DNA from: Tridacna crocea
Lineage: Eukaryota; Mollusca; Bivalvia; Cardiida; Cardiidae
Direction: 5' to 3'
Assembly: GCA_943736015.1 (NCBI GenBank)
Contig: OX031066.1
Location: 12,342,245 to 12,406,244 of the forward strand
DNA: 64,000 nucleotides
Numbering within the stretch: position 1 is the stretch's first letter; each line of letters starts with the position of its first letter. The notes beneath the pieces were generated by a model. The model saw nothing but the letters and a program-made list of their open reading frames with translations, did not search any database and was not told the origin of the DNA. A program made the position numbers and the translations under genes. Shown in pieces: positions 33,221 to 43,799 of the stretch.

Positions 33221-33289
33221 GTGGACACCATCGGTAATATTTTCACAAGTGGCAGAGCCACGAGTGAAAATATTACTGATGGTGTTCAC
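33221..33289. repeat. Palindrome with TAATATTTTCAC arms
   Basis: GTGGACACCATCGGTAATAT faces ATATTACTGATGGTGTTCAC round AAGTGGCAGAGCCACGAGT. A diverged copy is at 37755-37832. The following 250 bp, including TATGACGTCATA near 33480, is unassigned. Confidence 0.75.
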
Positions 33290-33681
33290 AAGATGAAATA
33301 AATTTCGATCTCCCACTTAAAAAAACAAACAAATATTCTATTTATTTCACGCTTTTAACCCTTTCTGGGAGGAGCTTTATCAAAATCCAGTATAGCTTTT
33401 TTTCCATTATTCCCAGTGGTGTACCCCTCAGGTATAACAACACATTATAATATTACGTCAAGCGCGAGAAATGTAAGGTATATGACGTCATATTTCCTAT
33501 CTGGTTGTTAGGCACGCGCAATTTACCTAGGCAACAAGAATGTGAAAATCGGAATTGTCACAGGTTGTACCAGTGTAAGATCGAAAAATATTTTCACTAC
33601 CATTTCTCGATATCCTACCAGAAAGCATGAAATAAAAGTATATCCTGATCATCTACATGTATGTTCTCCTTCATCTTTCAG

Positions 33682-33879
33682 TTTTTTTGTTGATGCTGAC
33701 GACATAGACACATGGATGCATGATGCATTGCGCATGGTCTCTAGTAATGATGTGGGTCATGATGAAGCCAATAACCAGTCCTTGTTGAAAAAAAAGCCAA
33801 GGATGTGACAGATGAGCTGAAGAATTACCAGGCAGTGATAGAAGCCTTGCATTAACAGGCTGCTAACTTGGGAGAGCAG
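33682..33879 (+). pseudogene. Beta-spectrin exon: repeat 3-4
   Basis: Acceptor CATCTTTCAG, donor GTGAGC. An extra T in the T7 at the acceptor shifts the frame; then FFVDADDIDTWMHDALRMVS, SNDVGHDEANNQSLLKK, a second shift in the A8 run (33788-33795), then KDVTDELKNYQAVIEALH, stop (TAA 33853-33855), QAANLGEQ. DADD-D-W and VSS-DVG-DEA are strong repeat-3 beta-spectrin matches. Confidence 0.95.
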
Positions 33880-33917
33880 GTGAGCCCTCAATGTACACCA
33901 TGTGTCATCATCATTAA

Positions 33918-34116
33918 CCCTTTACCCCACAGTGACGACTTTTAATGACCCTGAGAAAGAAACTTTTGGAAAACATTGTGCAAAAAGGAGAAAATGCTGG
34001 TAAGCATGTTTTCTACCCTATCAAAGCAGAATTGCACCATTTGAGCCACTTTGAAATTGTCGTCTGCAAATGCTTCCAATTTGGATAGGTCTAAAATTTT
34101 GCCATGTGGTAAAGGA
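33918..34116 (+). mobile_element. TTAA-221 MITE, right arm shortened (intron)
   Basis: TTAA at 33914-33917 and 34117-34120. The arm jumps from GCTGGTAAGC to ATGTTTTCTACCC. Confidence 0.85.
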
Positions 34117-34659
34117 TTAAGTAGATTTTTATCCAATATATATGTAAGCGGATAGGAATAATTTTTGATACATTTTCAAACAAGAGTATATTTGACCTTA
34201 GAGGAGCCCAGATTTTGAAAGGGTAGAGGGAAATGTAGTGATCGATTGTTTGTGACAAAGAGTGAATGGAACACAGTCTTCATTATTGAGTTTTATTTAT
34301 GCTCTTCAGTAGCTTGTCAAAAAATACAGCTGGATTATGGCTTGTATTTCATGGTTAAGACCAGTGAAAAATACTGATCTCCTATTTTCTAACTGTTCAA
34401 TTAAAGGGGGAAACAGTAGTGCTGTGTATAAGTTGTCTATGTAAATAGAACCTGCTAGTCAACCAGAGGGAATTACGAAGTACATGCATTCGCTTCGCAT
34501 GCTTTGTGTAATATTGCAATTCACCATTATGTGAGGGGTCATGCCATGGGGCAACCGAAAACAGCTGTACTGGATTTTGGTCCCAATTTAACAGGGACTT
34601 GGAAGCATGAAAAAAATAAAATATCTGGTGAGGTTTTTTGGTTAAAGATCAGAATTTAT

Positions 34660-37600
34660 TAGGGATGGCAACGGTTAGTAAATTTGCTAACTGGTAAACC
34701 GTTCAATCTTTCAATCAGTTTACCGAATGACCGTGTAGAAACATTTAAGATGAGGGTACCTGCTTGATATGTCAACATTGACAACCGGTGCATGAGTAAT
34801 GCATTCCCGTGATGTTTACTATTTCTTTACTTTGGCGCAAAAGACGGCCAATCTATCGACGATCTCTCTCCCTCTCTCTCTCTCTCGGCAATAAAATCAG
34901 TTTTCCACAATGTTTTCTATAGAGGACTAGAAATTATCAGGCCATTTCAGTGTTTTCCTACGCAAATTATTGTGTAAATCACCCAAAGATAACTGAAATT
35001 CACGTAAAAAGGTTTGATTTCATGTGAGACGTCATGTTAGCAAGAACAAAAAAAAACCCACCAAACCATTATCTGCTTAACTTTAGTAAAATACCAGGAT
35101 TTGAAGTTACTTGCTATCCCTTCTGATGAATTTTTGTCAAATCAGGCGGAAATCAGGCCTGTCCATAAATTAAAACACATGCAAAATGCTCAATGCAAAA
35201 AACACGGAAACCCATGACAGAACAAAATGTTCCTTTCGACATTGTTCGATCAGAGTCATTTCAGATTGTCTTTTCAGCTTTTTAATGATTCTAATCAGTA
35301 AATGTCCATAGATATATTAATAACAAACTTTTGTGCTGCATCGAAAGAAAAAAAACTAGTGGAACACTTCTATTTACAACTTCACAGAATCTACAAACTG
35401 AATCATACAGATGATGGTATGGTTATTGATCGTCAAACGAAGCAGCCATCGCAAAGTGATCACGTGTTATCCATCACCCAAACGACAGGTTTAAATCTTA
35501 GACTATCCCAAATCCAAAGCCTCTGCACTATACTTTGATTTACGAAGATACTTATCGAAGTGATAATGAACGAACGAAGAGAAACCATTGTGCCTGCTTG
35601 AACACAGATTGATTGGCTCATAAATTTCAATCCCTCTTACGCTGATTGATCAATCCACGCATATATTTGATTGGGGGTGGGTACTTGTTAAAGTAATCCA
35701 AGCAAATCAATTACGATAAGCCAGTGCCTTTGTTCCAAAGAGGACATGTGTATCATTGTATATTATCGGAGACTGGGGACTAATTAGCGAATTAATGATG
35801 TTTAATATATTGCACAGACATGTCAAACTGTATATCACACCTTCGCCGCATCTTGGCTACGTATGATGCAGTCTTGGTTGTCAGAACCGGCAAAGTTAAC
35901 TTTGTATTTTTAGCTCACCTGAGCACAACGTGCTCAAGGGGAGCTTTTAGGATAACCCGGTGTCCGTCGTGCGTCGTCAACAATTCTTTAAACATCAACT
36001 CCTCCTAAACTGCTGGGCGGATTTGAACCAAACTTGGCAGGAATGTTCCTTGGGAGGTCCTCTTTAAAACTTGTACACAGAATTTGATTCCATTAAAAAC
36101 TCTGGTTGCCATGGCAACCAAATGGAATTTTTTAGCAAATTGTGAAATAATTTCACAGATATGTTCCTTAGGTGACCCTTTTCAAAAAATGTTCATGAAA
36201 TTTTGATCCGTCAAAAATTGTGGCTCTGGTGAATGGGGGCTACTTGCACCATACAGAAATGAAGGAATTCTTTAAAAATCTTCTTCTCTGAAACCGCTGG
36301 TTGGATTTTGAAATAATTTCACAGATATGTTCCTTGGATGACCCTTTTCAAAATTGTTCATGAAATTTTGATCTGTTAAAAAATGTGGCTCTGGTGAATT
36401 GGGGCTACTTGCACTATACAGAAATGAAGGAATTCTTACAAAATCTTCTTCTCTGAAACCACTGGTCAGATTTTGAAATAATTTCACAGATATGTTCCTT
36501 GGGTGACCCTTTTAAAAAATTGTTCGTGAAATTTTGATTGGTCGAGAACATGGCTGTGGTGAATGGGGGCTTCTTGCACTATACAGAAATGAAGAAATTC
36601 TTAAAAATTCTTCTTCTCTGAAACAGCTGGTTAGATTTTGAAATAATTTCAGAGAGATATTCCTTGGGTGACCCTTTTCAAAAACTGTTCGCTAAATTTT
36701 TTTTGGTCAAGAAACATGGCTCTGGTGAATGGGGGCTACTTGCATTATACAGAAATGAAGAAATTCTTAAAAATTCTTCTTCCCTGAAACAGCTGGTTAG
36801 ATTTTGAAATAATTTCACAGACTTGTTCCTTGGGTGACCCTTTTCAAAAATCGTTTGCGAAATTTTGATTGGTCAAGAAACATAGCTCTGGTGAATGGGG
36901 GCTACTTGCACTATACAGAAATGAAGAAATTCTTAAAAATTCTTCTTCTCTGAAACAGCTGGTTAGATTTTGAAATAATTTCACAGAGATGTTCCTTGGG
37001 TGATCCTTTTCTAAAATTGTTTGCGAAATTTGGATTGGCCAAGAAACATGGCTCTGGTGAATGGGGGCTACTTGCATTATATGGAAATGAAGAAATTCTT
37101 GAAAATTCTTCTTCTCTGAAACCCGTAGTCAGATTTTAAAATAATCTGACAGAGATGTTCCTTGGGTGACCCTTTTCAAAAGCTGTACATATAATTTTGT
37201 TTGGTCAAGAAACATGGCTCTTGTGAATGGGGGCTACTTGCACTATACGGACATGATGAAATTCTTGAAAATTCTCTTTCTCTGAAACCTCTTGTCAGAT
37301 TTTAAAACAAATTTTCCGAAATGTTCCTTGGGTGACCCTTTTTAAAACTTGTTCGTAAATTTTGATCCATCAAGAAACATGGCTCTCGTGGATGGGGGCT
37401 ACTTGCTGTTATACAGAAATGAAGAATTCTTAAAAATTCTTCTTTTTGAAACTGATGGTCAGATTTCGAAATGACTTTAACAGGTGACCTTTTGAAAATT
37501 GCTTGGCAAAATTATAAATTTGGTTCTAATGTTTCAATACCTTAAAAAAAAAAAAAAAAATAGATTATGGTCATCTCAAAAATTCAGGTGAGCGATCCAG

Positions 37601-37745
37601 GGCCATCTTCGCCCTCTTGTTTTTAATTACAATGATTGTTTTGGTAAACTTTTGATAATATATAAATATTTGTTTCTGGTTAACCGGTTTCCAATTTCCT
37701 AACTGGTTAATCGGTCATTCGATAGGTTAACCGTTGCCATCCCTA
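34660..37745. mobile_element. hAT-like element holding a HINE-like insert
   Basis: Left end TAGGGATGGCAACGGTTA and right end, inverted, the same 18 bases. Inner subterminal parts with CTAACTGGT also pair. Flanks GAATTTAT and GAAGTTAC agree at 6 of 8 positions, consistent with an old 8-bp hAT target duplication. About 1.37 kb of its own sequence remains outside the insert (34660-35906 and 37623-37745), with no transposase. It lies in a spectrin intron. It contains a CT microsatellite (about 34864-34887). Confidence 0.8.
35907..37622 (+). mobile_element. HINE/Helentron-like element H1d
   Basis: 5' TTTTTAGCTCACCTGAGC with GAGCACAACGTGCTC; 3' CAGGTGAGCGATCCAGGGCC, ATCTTCGCCC and TCTTGTTTT. Core of about eight units of roughly 165-170 bp (ATGTTCCTTGGGTGACCC, ATGGGGGCTACTTGCA). 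Nested in the hAT-like element, so younger than it. Near-relative of H1c. Confidence 0.8.
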
Positions 37746-37754
37746 GAAGTTACG

Positions 37755-37832
37755 TCATGGTGTGAAAATCATTGGTAATGTTTTCACTTGTGGCACTTTG
37801 CCAGTTGTGAAAATAATACTGATGATGTTCAT
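37755..37832. repeat. Diverged copy of the TAATATTTTCAC palindrome
   Basis: TCATTGGTAATGTTTTCAC and GTGAAAATAATACTGATGA flank CTTGTGGCACTTTGCCAGTT. Sits just outside the hAT-like element. Confidence 0.65.
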
Positions 37833-37905
37833 TTGATAACTTTTGATTGTTCACCGAAAAGATCAAGTTATATCCTTTATTTCATCAATTTATGTTGTAT
37901 TACAG

Positions 37906-38063
37906 GATAGAGTTTGGGTCTGTACTGTGTACATTGGGTAGCATCGACAGACATGACCAAGAACTACTGGAACTTGCTAAGATTAGAAAACAAAGATTAT
38001 TGGATGCATTGTCCTCGTACGAACTCTTCAATGAAGCTGACATTGTGTTGCATCAACGTGAAG
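37906..38063 (+). pseudogene. Beta-spectrin exon: repeat 4-5
   Basis: Acceptor TTGTATTACAG, donor GTAATT. It reads IDRHDQELLELAKIRKQRLL, DALSSYELFNEADIV. The frame is open through the exon, but it does not fit the phases of the neighbouring exons. The conserved W of EQWIDEKE is gone (LHQRE). Confidence 0.9.
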
Positions 38064-38084
38064 GTAATTTTGTGTAACCAGTTA

Positions 38085-38297
38085 TGAATGATCAGTCTTG
38101 CGTTTATGCTACATTGAGGTAGAAGGCTTTTGAAAAGATTGAGGGAAAGAAGACAATGCTGCTAACCTGTATTTTCTGTTTCCACCATTTTCTATTTATT
38201 TGAAAAACAGATTCAAACGTTGGAGCAGCATTTCATATGTTGTCTTCCAAAGCTTTCATTTAATACAAGATCAAAATATGGTCACATGGTAAAGACA
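38085..38297 (+). mobile_element. TTAA-221 MITE, strongly decayed
   Basis: AAGGCTTTTGAAAAGATTGAGGGAAA and a later GGTCACATGGTAAAG fit the L half and R tip; pairing is weak. Confidence 0.5.
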
Positions 38298-38390
38298 TGT
38301 GTTGTTGTAGAGTTGAAAATAGCCACAAGTACTGTAAGTTTACATAATTATAACATGCACATAGCTGTGAAATTGGAAAAAAAAAAGCAT

Positions 38391-39084
38391 TTTTATACGC
38401 CGGAAGAGTCGTATTATGTTATAGCCCTGGTCGTCCGTCAGTCTGTAAGCAATTTCTTGTGTGCGCAACTTCTCCTACAGTTTCCATTGGATTTATTTGA
38501 AACTTGCCACAATTAATCTCCATGATGTCTAGTTGTGCATCTGACTCTTAGAATTTGGATCGCTGTTTGCGTTCTAAAATTATCTGCCCTTGATTTCTGA
38601 AATAACCAACTTTTCATTTTGAATTTTTGTTCAGGCCATAACTTCCATACTATGAAAGGTATCAACTTGAAACTACATACAGTGATAGAACCCATTATGG
38701 AGAAGTGCAGTGCATATGAACCATAACTCTGCCACCTTTATTTTTGAGTTACTGCCCATTGTTCATTTTCAGTTTGAATTTTTGTCCAGGCCATAACTTC
38801 TAAACTACAGAAGCTATTAACTTTGAATTTTTGTCTGGGCCATAATTTCTAAAATATTAAAGCTATTATCTTGAACCTTCCAAGACTGATAGAACACCTT
38901 GTGGATAAGAGCGATTCACAAAATTTGTAACTGTGCCACCCTTATTTAATAGTTATTGCCCTTTAATATTTGTCACATATCATGGAGAATAACTACTCTT
39001 CATTCATGACCCATTTGTAATTTCAACTCATTTCACGGACAAGCCCCTTCGGGCATATATGCGCCGCTCTGGAAATGTCTTGTT
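38391..39084 (+). mobile_element. Rolling-circle-like repeat, family H3
   Basis: Starts TTTTATACGCC and ends near GGGCATATATGCGCCGCTCTG with CTTGTTG. The core has CATAACTTC and GAACCATAACTCTGCCACC units, related to those of H2. No coding. Confidence 0.55.
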
Positions 39085-39342
39085 GAAAAATGTGAGCTTA
39101 CAGATCATGTTCATCAGTTTAAGATAATTGAAAAAGTTGAAAGTACAAAATAAGAGAGTTTACACTTCATTAACAGCCATTTAATAACAGAAAAATTAGA
39201 ATTATGAAATAAGTGAGCTTACACATTACATACAATTATAAGAAAAATTAAACCCAAGAAAAAAGTGAACTCACAAGTCGTATACTGGTACAACCATTAC
39301 AGTGAAAGAAAAATTGTGTAAAAAAAGTTAAAAACAATGATC
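39085..39342. repeat. Degenerate roughly 75-bp tandem repeat
   Basis: Three loose units with GTGAGCTTACA / GAGAGTTTACAC / GTGAACTCACA. Confidence 0.4.
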
Positions 39343-39346
39343 TTAA

Positions 39347-39566
39347 CCCATTACCTCACAATCCCTTCTTTTGATGACCCTGAGAAAGAAGCATTTAGAA
39401 AACATTGTGGGAAAAGGAGAAAATGCTGGTAACCAGCATTTTCTCCTTTTCCCACAATGTTTTCTACCCTTCAAAAACAAATTTCAAATTTTCAGTTACT
39501 TTTATTTTGTTGTCTGGAAATGCTTTCAATTTGGACAAGCCTAAAATATTGTTGTTTGGTAATGAG
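39347..39566 (+). mobile_element. TTAA-221 MITE, full length
   Basis: 220 bp with TTAA at 39343-39346 and 39567-39570; the second TTAA is shared with the next element. Perfect palindrome, core GCTGGTAACCAGC. Confidence 0.95.
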
Positions 39567-39570
39567 TTAA

Positions 39571-39791
39571 CCCTTTACCAAAAGACAAAATCTTAGACTG
39601 GTCCAAATTGAAAGCACTTGCAGACGACAAAATAAATGCAACTTGAAAATAGAAATTTGTTTCCAGCAGGGCAGAAAACATCATGGGAAAAGGAGAAAAT
39701 ACTGGTTACCAGTATTTTCTCCTTTTCCCACAATATTTTCAGAAGCCTTCTATCTCAGGGTCGTGAAAACCAGTGATTTTTTGGCATAGGG
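39571..39791 (-). mobile_element. TTAA-221 MITE, full length, abutting
   Basis: 221 bp, opposite orientation to its neighbour, TTAA at 39792-39795. The core is ACTGGTTACCAGT: the usual G/C pair has become A/T on both arms. Confidence 0.95.
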
Positions 39792-39915
39792 TTAAATACC
39801 ATATGCGAGAGTATTTGATTTTTGATCTAGAGACACTATTTATAGGATAGTGAAAAACCATCATATATCCAAATCAATATTGTCAACCCATAAAATTCTT
39901 CCTTGGCTATTCCAG

Positions 39916-40089
39916 GATAAACTCCTCACTACTATGATTGTAACTGACGACATTGAAGAGCTTGCCATCATGAAGCACCATTTTGAAGGCTTTGAACATG
40001 ATGCTTCCAAAGTTGGTTTGATGAATCAACTTGCATGACAGCTTCTACAAGTGGAACATCCAAATGCTGCTGAAGTTGTCCAGCGACAA
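39916..40089 (+). pseudogene. Beta-spectrin exon: repeat 5
   Basis: Acceptor TGGCTATTCCAG, donor GTATGT; 58 codons. It reads DKLLTTM...DIEELAIMKHHFEGFEHDASKV, GLMNQLA, stop (TGA 40036-40038), QLLQVEHPNAAEVVQRQ. The stop replaces the conserved R of QLARQLL, as CGA to TGA would. Confidence 0.95.
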
Positions 40090-40109
40090 GTATGTGCTAA
40101 ATTAATTAA

Positions 40110-40329
40110 CCCTTTACCCCAAAAGGCATTTCTATGGTATCTCTAATTGACCCTAAATAACAGGAAGGATGAGCTGTTTCTTATGTGTATATGACACCTT
40201 TGGATAGCATAGAAAATATTGTGGCTAAAGGTGAAATTGCTTGTCACGAGCAATTTCACCTTTTGCCACAATGTTTTCCAAAGGCTCCTACAAGCAATGC
40301 GTAGAAATGAGTTTCTATGCAGTAAAGGG
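40110..40329 (-). mobile_element. TTAA MITE family 2, full length
   Basis: 220 bp with TTAA at 40106-40109 and 40330-40333. Ends CCCTTTACCCC and CAGTAAAGGG; centre GCTTGTCACGAGC within TGAAATTGC...GCAATTTCA arms. It lies only about 20 bp past the exon donor. Confidence 0.95.
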
Positions 40330-40333
40330 TTAA

Positions 40334-40764
40334 AAAAAAATATATTTATCCATAGCTCCAGATAGGACATCTTAGCGAGCCAAGTTTATGATCACTACAT
40401 GGATCTTACCTAGGCTGATTGAGTCCGATTTCAAGATTTCTCCGATGCGCCCTCTATTGGATGCTTGTTATTACTTCCCTTTACATCATGTTTCTAAAAG
40501 CAAATGAAATATCGTTTTACAAACCGCTTACAAATATACATGACGCGATAAGCAGACATCCACGTGGGTTTCCATGTTATTTATTTAAAAGGTAGAGACC
40601 GTGTTCTATTTTTATCAAAGATGAAATGCTACGAGCGATTTCATTTGTTGCAGTTAGAGCTGGCTGAATCCAATGAAAACGCATATCGGGTGAACGTAAA
40701 AATCAAGCTCGATCCGCCAAGGGTAGAGTAACGGTAGTGAATTGTCAGTCTTGGCTTGCGAAGA
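40334..40764. other. No recognisable feature (intron)
   Basis: No gene or repeat recognised. Confidence 0.4.
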
Positions 40765-41000
40765 TGCAGATAAGAGGGAGTATTGGTATTCTAAATCTAT
40801 TATTTCTCTTCCAAACTCCATGAGATGAGACATTTCTAATGAGTACCCATAACATAAAGTTTAGTGGGGGTTGATATTATTTCTCTTCCAAACTCCATGA
40901 GATGAGACATTTCTAATGAGTACCCATAACATAAAGTTTAGTGGGGGTTGATTTAGTTTCAGTTTTGAAATCAAAATCACTCCCTCTAACCAGAGCTCTG
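40765..41000. mobile_element. MITE family 3 with a 77-bp tandem duplication
   Basis: Outer ends GAGGGAGT and ACTCCCTC with AGAGCTCT. Positions 40799-40875 and 40876-40952 are identical 77-bp units, so the duplication is recent. Only one side of the inner palindrome (AATGAGTACCCATAACA) is kept. Confidence 0.8.
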
Positions 41001-41090
41001 TCATCTCATGTAAAAACTTTGAAAGAAAATTGAAAGAGGAAAAAAATGCCTGTTTACAATCATGCAGAAATATTTAATTACAGTGCTTAG

Positions 41091-41313
41091 CTCTTTACCG
41101 CACAATCCCAACTTTTTACAACCCTGAGATAGAGGCCTATCGAAAACTTTGTTGAAATTTAAGGAAAAAAGTCTGGTAACCAGTATTTTCTCCTTTCCCA
41201 CAATGTTTTCTACCCTGCTTGAAATGAATTTCAACTTTTGGGTTACATTTATTTTGTTGTCTGCAAGTGCTTTCATTTTGGACAATCTAAAATTTTGTCC
41301 TTTGGAAAAAGAG
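41091..41313 (+). mobile_element. TTAA-221 MITE, full length, diverged (intron)
   Basis: Starts CTCTTTACCGCACAATCCC and ends GGAAAAAGAG. The left arm is scrambled near 41150. Confidence 0.8.
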
Positions 41314-41608
41314 TTTAACTCATTCGCATGATCAATTAGTTTTGGAGATTACTAGTTGAAATTTGAAATGGGTGCAAAATATTCGAAGGAAATTTGAAAT
41401 AGGTGCAAAATATTCGAAGAGAAAATACTGACAATGGAATTTGTAATTTTCTGAGCAATTACCTCTTTTTCACAATGTGTTAAAAATTCATGCAGAGGAA
41501 ATAAAGACATAGCTACTCTTCACCCTTTATATAGTTAATACCTATTTCCAAAAGCAAGCACAGTCTTCAACTGTCTAAACCTGTTATATGTTTATTTTGA
41601 AACTACAG

Positions 41609-41705
41609 CTGGATACAATCTTAGAGAGATGGTTAAAGGGAAGAGAGATGAAATTGACTCTACCCATGGTCTACAAAACTTCCATATTGAATGAGTGAAA
41701 CCATT
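41609..41705 (+). pseudogene. Beta-spectrin exon: repeat 5-6
   Basis: Acceptor GAAACTACAG, donor GTAAGT. It reads LDTI, then a frame change near 41620, LREMVKGKRDEIDSTHGLQ, NFHIE, stop (TGA 41692-41694) where C is conserved, VKP. Continues directly from VVQRQ of the preceding exon. Confidence 0.9.
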
Positions 41706-41752
41706 GTAAGTTAGTACCACTTCATCTTCCTGTTTATATGTCATGTAAATTA

Positions 41753-42638
41753 CTGTAAAACGTTGTGTATACCATGCAGGCGTGTATAACACGCAGGCCT
41801 TTTTCAGCATCAGATCCAAGGAAAAAAGGTTGTTCGGATGTACAACACGCATCAAAAATTGACCAAAATATTGTAACATCTGAAGCTTACGACGCTATCT
41901 TGAAAAATTGTAAATGGCGATACTTTATCAAAGGGAAATAACCATTTTTAATCAAAGTGGAAATGGTAATGATTCGATGTGTATTCGGGGGATTATAAAA
42001 GCATGCCAGCTTATGACATGTTGCAAATTCACACATTGAACTGACGACCATATCGTAGTTAATCTCCTATTTTCTCACCTCCATCGACAAATGTGACAGG
42101 TGTGAAATAAACATAGATCTATATGATGTCAATCACGGTTTTTGTAAAAAGTAGCGATAAATATATATATTTTTAAATCATTCATTTCTTTCTGAATCAT
42201 TATTTTACTCTTTAATAATTTTTCAATTTTAGCTATTAACAAAGAATAAAAAAATATGAGACGAATCAGACAATAACAGTAAATCAATATTTATCGTTCC
42301 GGGGTACGTTAGTCATTGCCAAAATGGCTGATAGAATCGGGAAATTACGAATCCTAATCCACAAATTCAGAATGTACAAGTACATTTTAACAAAATTAAA
42401 ACATACTGTTGTTTATTTAAATCGGTAAAAGTTGAAATGGGATGATGACGAAAGTTAAGGCTGTGGTGAGAGAACTTTGCCGTTTTGTACCTACCCCCAC
42501 CCACTTTGAACATGTATACGACCGACTTTCAAGGAGGAAAAAAACATGGTTTTGCCTATTGTAGTGTATAACACGCAGTCCCCAGTTTGAAATTATTCAA
42601 AGCTGAAAAATGTGCGTGTTATACGCACCAAAACACGG
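41753..42638. mobile_element. TA-flanked TIR transposon, non-autonomous
   Basis: Ends CTGTAAAACGTTGTGTATA and, inverted, CCGTGTTTTGGTGCGTATAA, both followed inside by ATAACACGC and TTTTTCAGC. TA at 41751-41752 and 42639-42640. Tc1/mariner-type layout; 886 bp, no transposase. Confidence 0.75.
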
Positions 42639-42884
42639 TATTGAGAAAGTTCTTTATTACAATTTAATCATGATAATGCAGTTTTACAAAAAAAGGTGAA
42701 AGTATTGGTAGTTTAAGTTTTCTTTTAGAATTATCCAAGCAGCAGTCATCTGGAAATCAGCAAGTTAACAAAAGAGAATTTGTTGGTTTTGACAGTAATC
42801 ATACCAGTTACTAACACATTGGCCATTTTTACAATTCTTTTCACAAAAATTCTTTGTCAGAAATCCCAATACTGTCTATATTAA

Positions 42885-43105
42885 CTCTTTACCACACAAT
42901 CCCGACTTTTAACGACCCTGAGAAAGAAGCCTTTTGAAAACATTGTGGAAAAAGGAGAAAATGCTGGTAACCAGCATTTTCTCCTTTTTCCACAATGTTT
43001 TCTACCCTTCCCAAAATGAATTTCAATTTTTCAGTCACCTTCATTGTGTCATCTGCAAATTCTTTCTATTTTGACGAGTCTTTAATTTTGTCGTGTGGTA
43101 AAGAG
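42885..43105 (+). mobile_element. TTAA-221 MITE, full length
   Basis: 221 bp, TTAA both sides. Arms carry GTGGAAAAAGG and CCTTTTTCCAC: the G-to-A change is matched in the other arm. Confidence 0.95.
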
Positions 43106-43109
43106 TTAA

Positions 43110-43563
43110 GAGAATTTTCTAAAAATGTGTATGACACTTGTCCAAAACATTGCTTTTTTGCTTACCCGATAACATAGTGTTAGGGACAAGTAATCTAGAC
43201 TATCGGGTTATTTGAATCTGTCATGCACAATCGTCAAAAAACACAAGTTGGATTTAAGACAACTTTTGCTGCCGAATGTGTTTTAATTTTATTATTTAAA
43301 TTTACACTTCTCACAAATGTATGTCAAGCCTAACCATAAACTAACTTTGTTGAATTCCTATGATTGAAGCAGATGACATTAAGAGCCTTGCTCTAAACTA
43401 CATGGTATGGCCAAGCATGTGTAACTGGATGAATATAATCATGCTGTCTACTGTACTCACGAGTTCTGAAATGTTCTTTTTTCTAAGGGACAGGGAGGTC
43501 AGAAATAGTTCTTTGAACAACATATTGACATTAAAAATCAACACTAAAAAAGTTTGCCTGTAT

Positions 43564-43595
<32 letters not shown>

Positions 43596-43795
43596 CTAAG
43601 TGAAACTTCTTCAATGAACTTACTTTAATGAGGAAAATGCATATAAGCATTTTCTCTAGAGTTATGTAGAAACTTGGAAAATTTTATTTATAATAACTAC
43701 CATAGTAAAATGGAGCCATGGTGATAAATGGAGCAAACAAAATTTCTAAATAGGCTGGTCATTCTGAGATGAAAAATGATGTCATCATTATCTGT
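43110..43795. other. No recognisable feature
   Basis: A short inverted ACCCGATA...TATCGGGT pair (about 43164-43210) is the only structure seen. Confidence 0.4.
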
Positions 43796-43799
43796 TTAA

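Larger units (their letters stand above)
27930..41705 (+). pseudogene. Beta-spectrin unprocessed pseudogene
   Basis: Nine exon-like blocks in order and on one strand encode stretches of a conventional beta-spectrin, the actin-binding cytoskeletal protein that pairs with alpha-spectrin. They run from the end of the second calponin-homology domain through spectrin repeats 1 to about 6. Diagnostic pieces include [46 protein letters not shown] and MKHHFEGFEH. Acceptors (AG) and donors (GT) are kept at almost every block, so this is a duplicated gene with introns, not a retrocopy. Each of at least eight exons has a stop or frameshift. The exon(s) for the first part of repeat 1 (expected between 28916 and 30755) and for the repeat 1-2 link (30895-31200) were not found. 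CH1 and the C-terminal half including the PH domain are absent. Family identity is from remembered beta-spectrin sequences; function is very unlikely. Confidence 0.9.
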
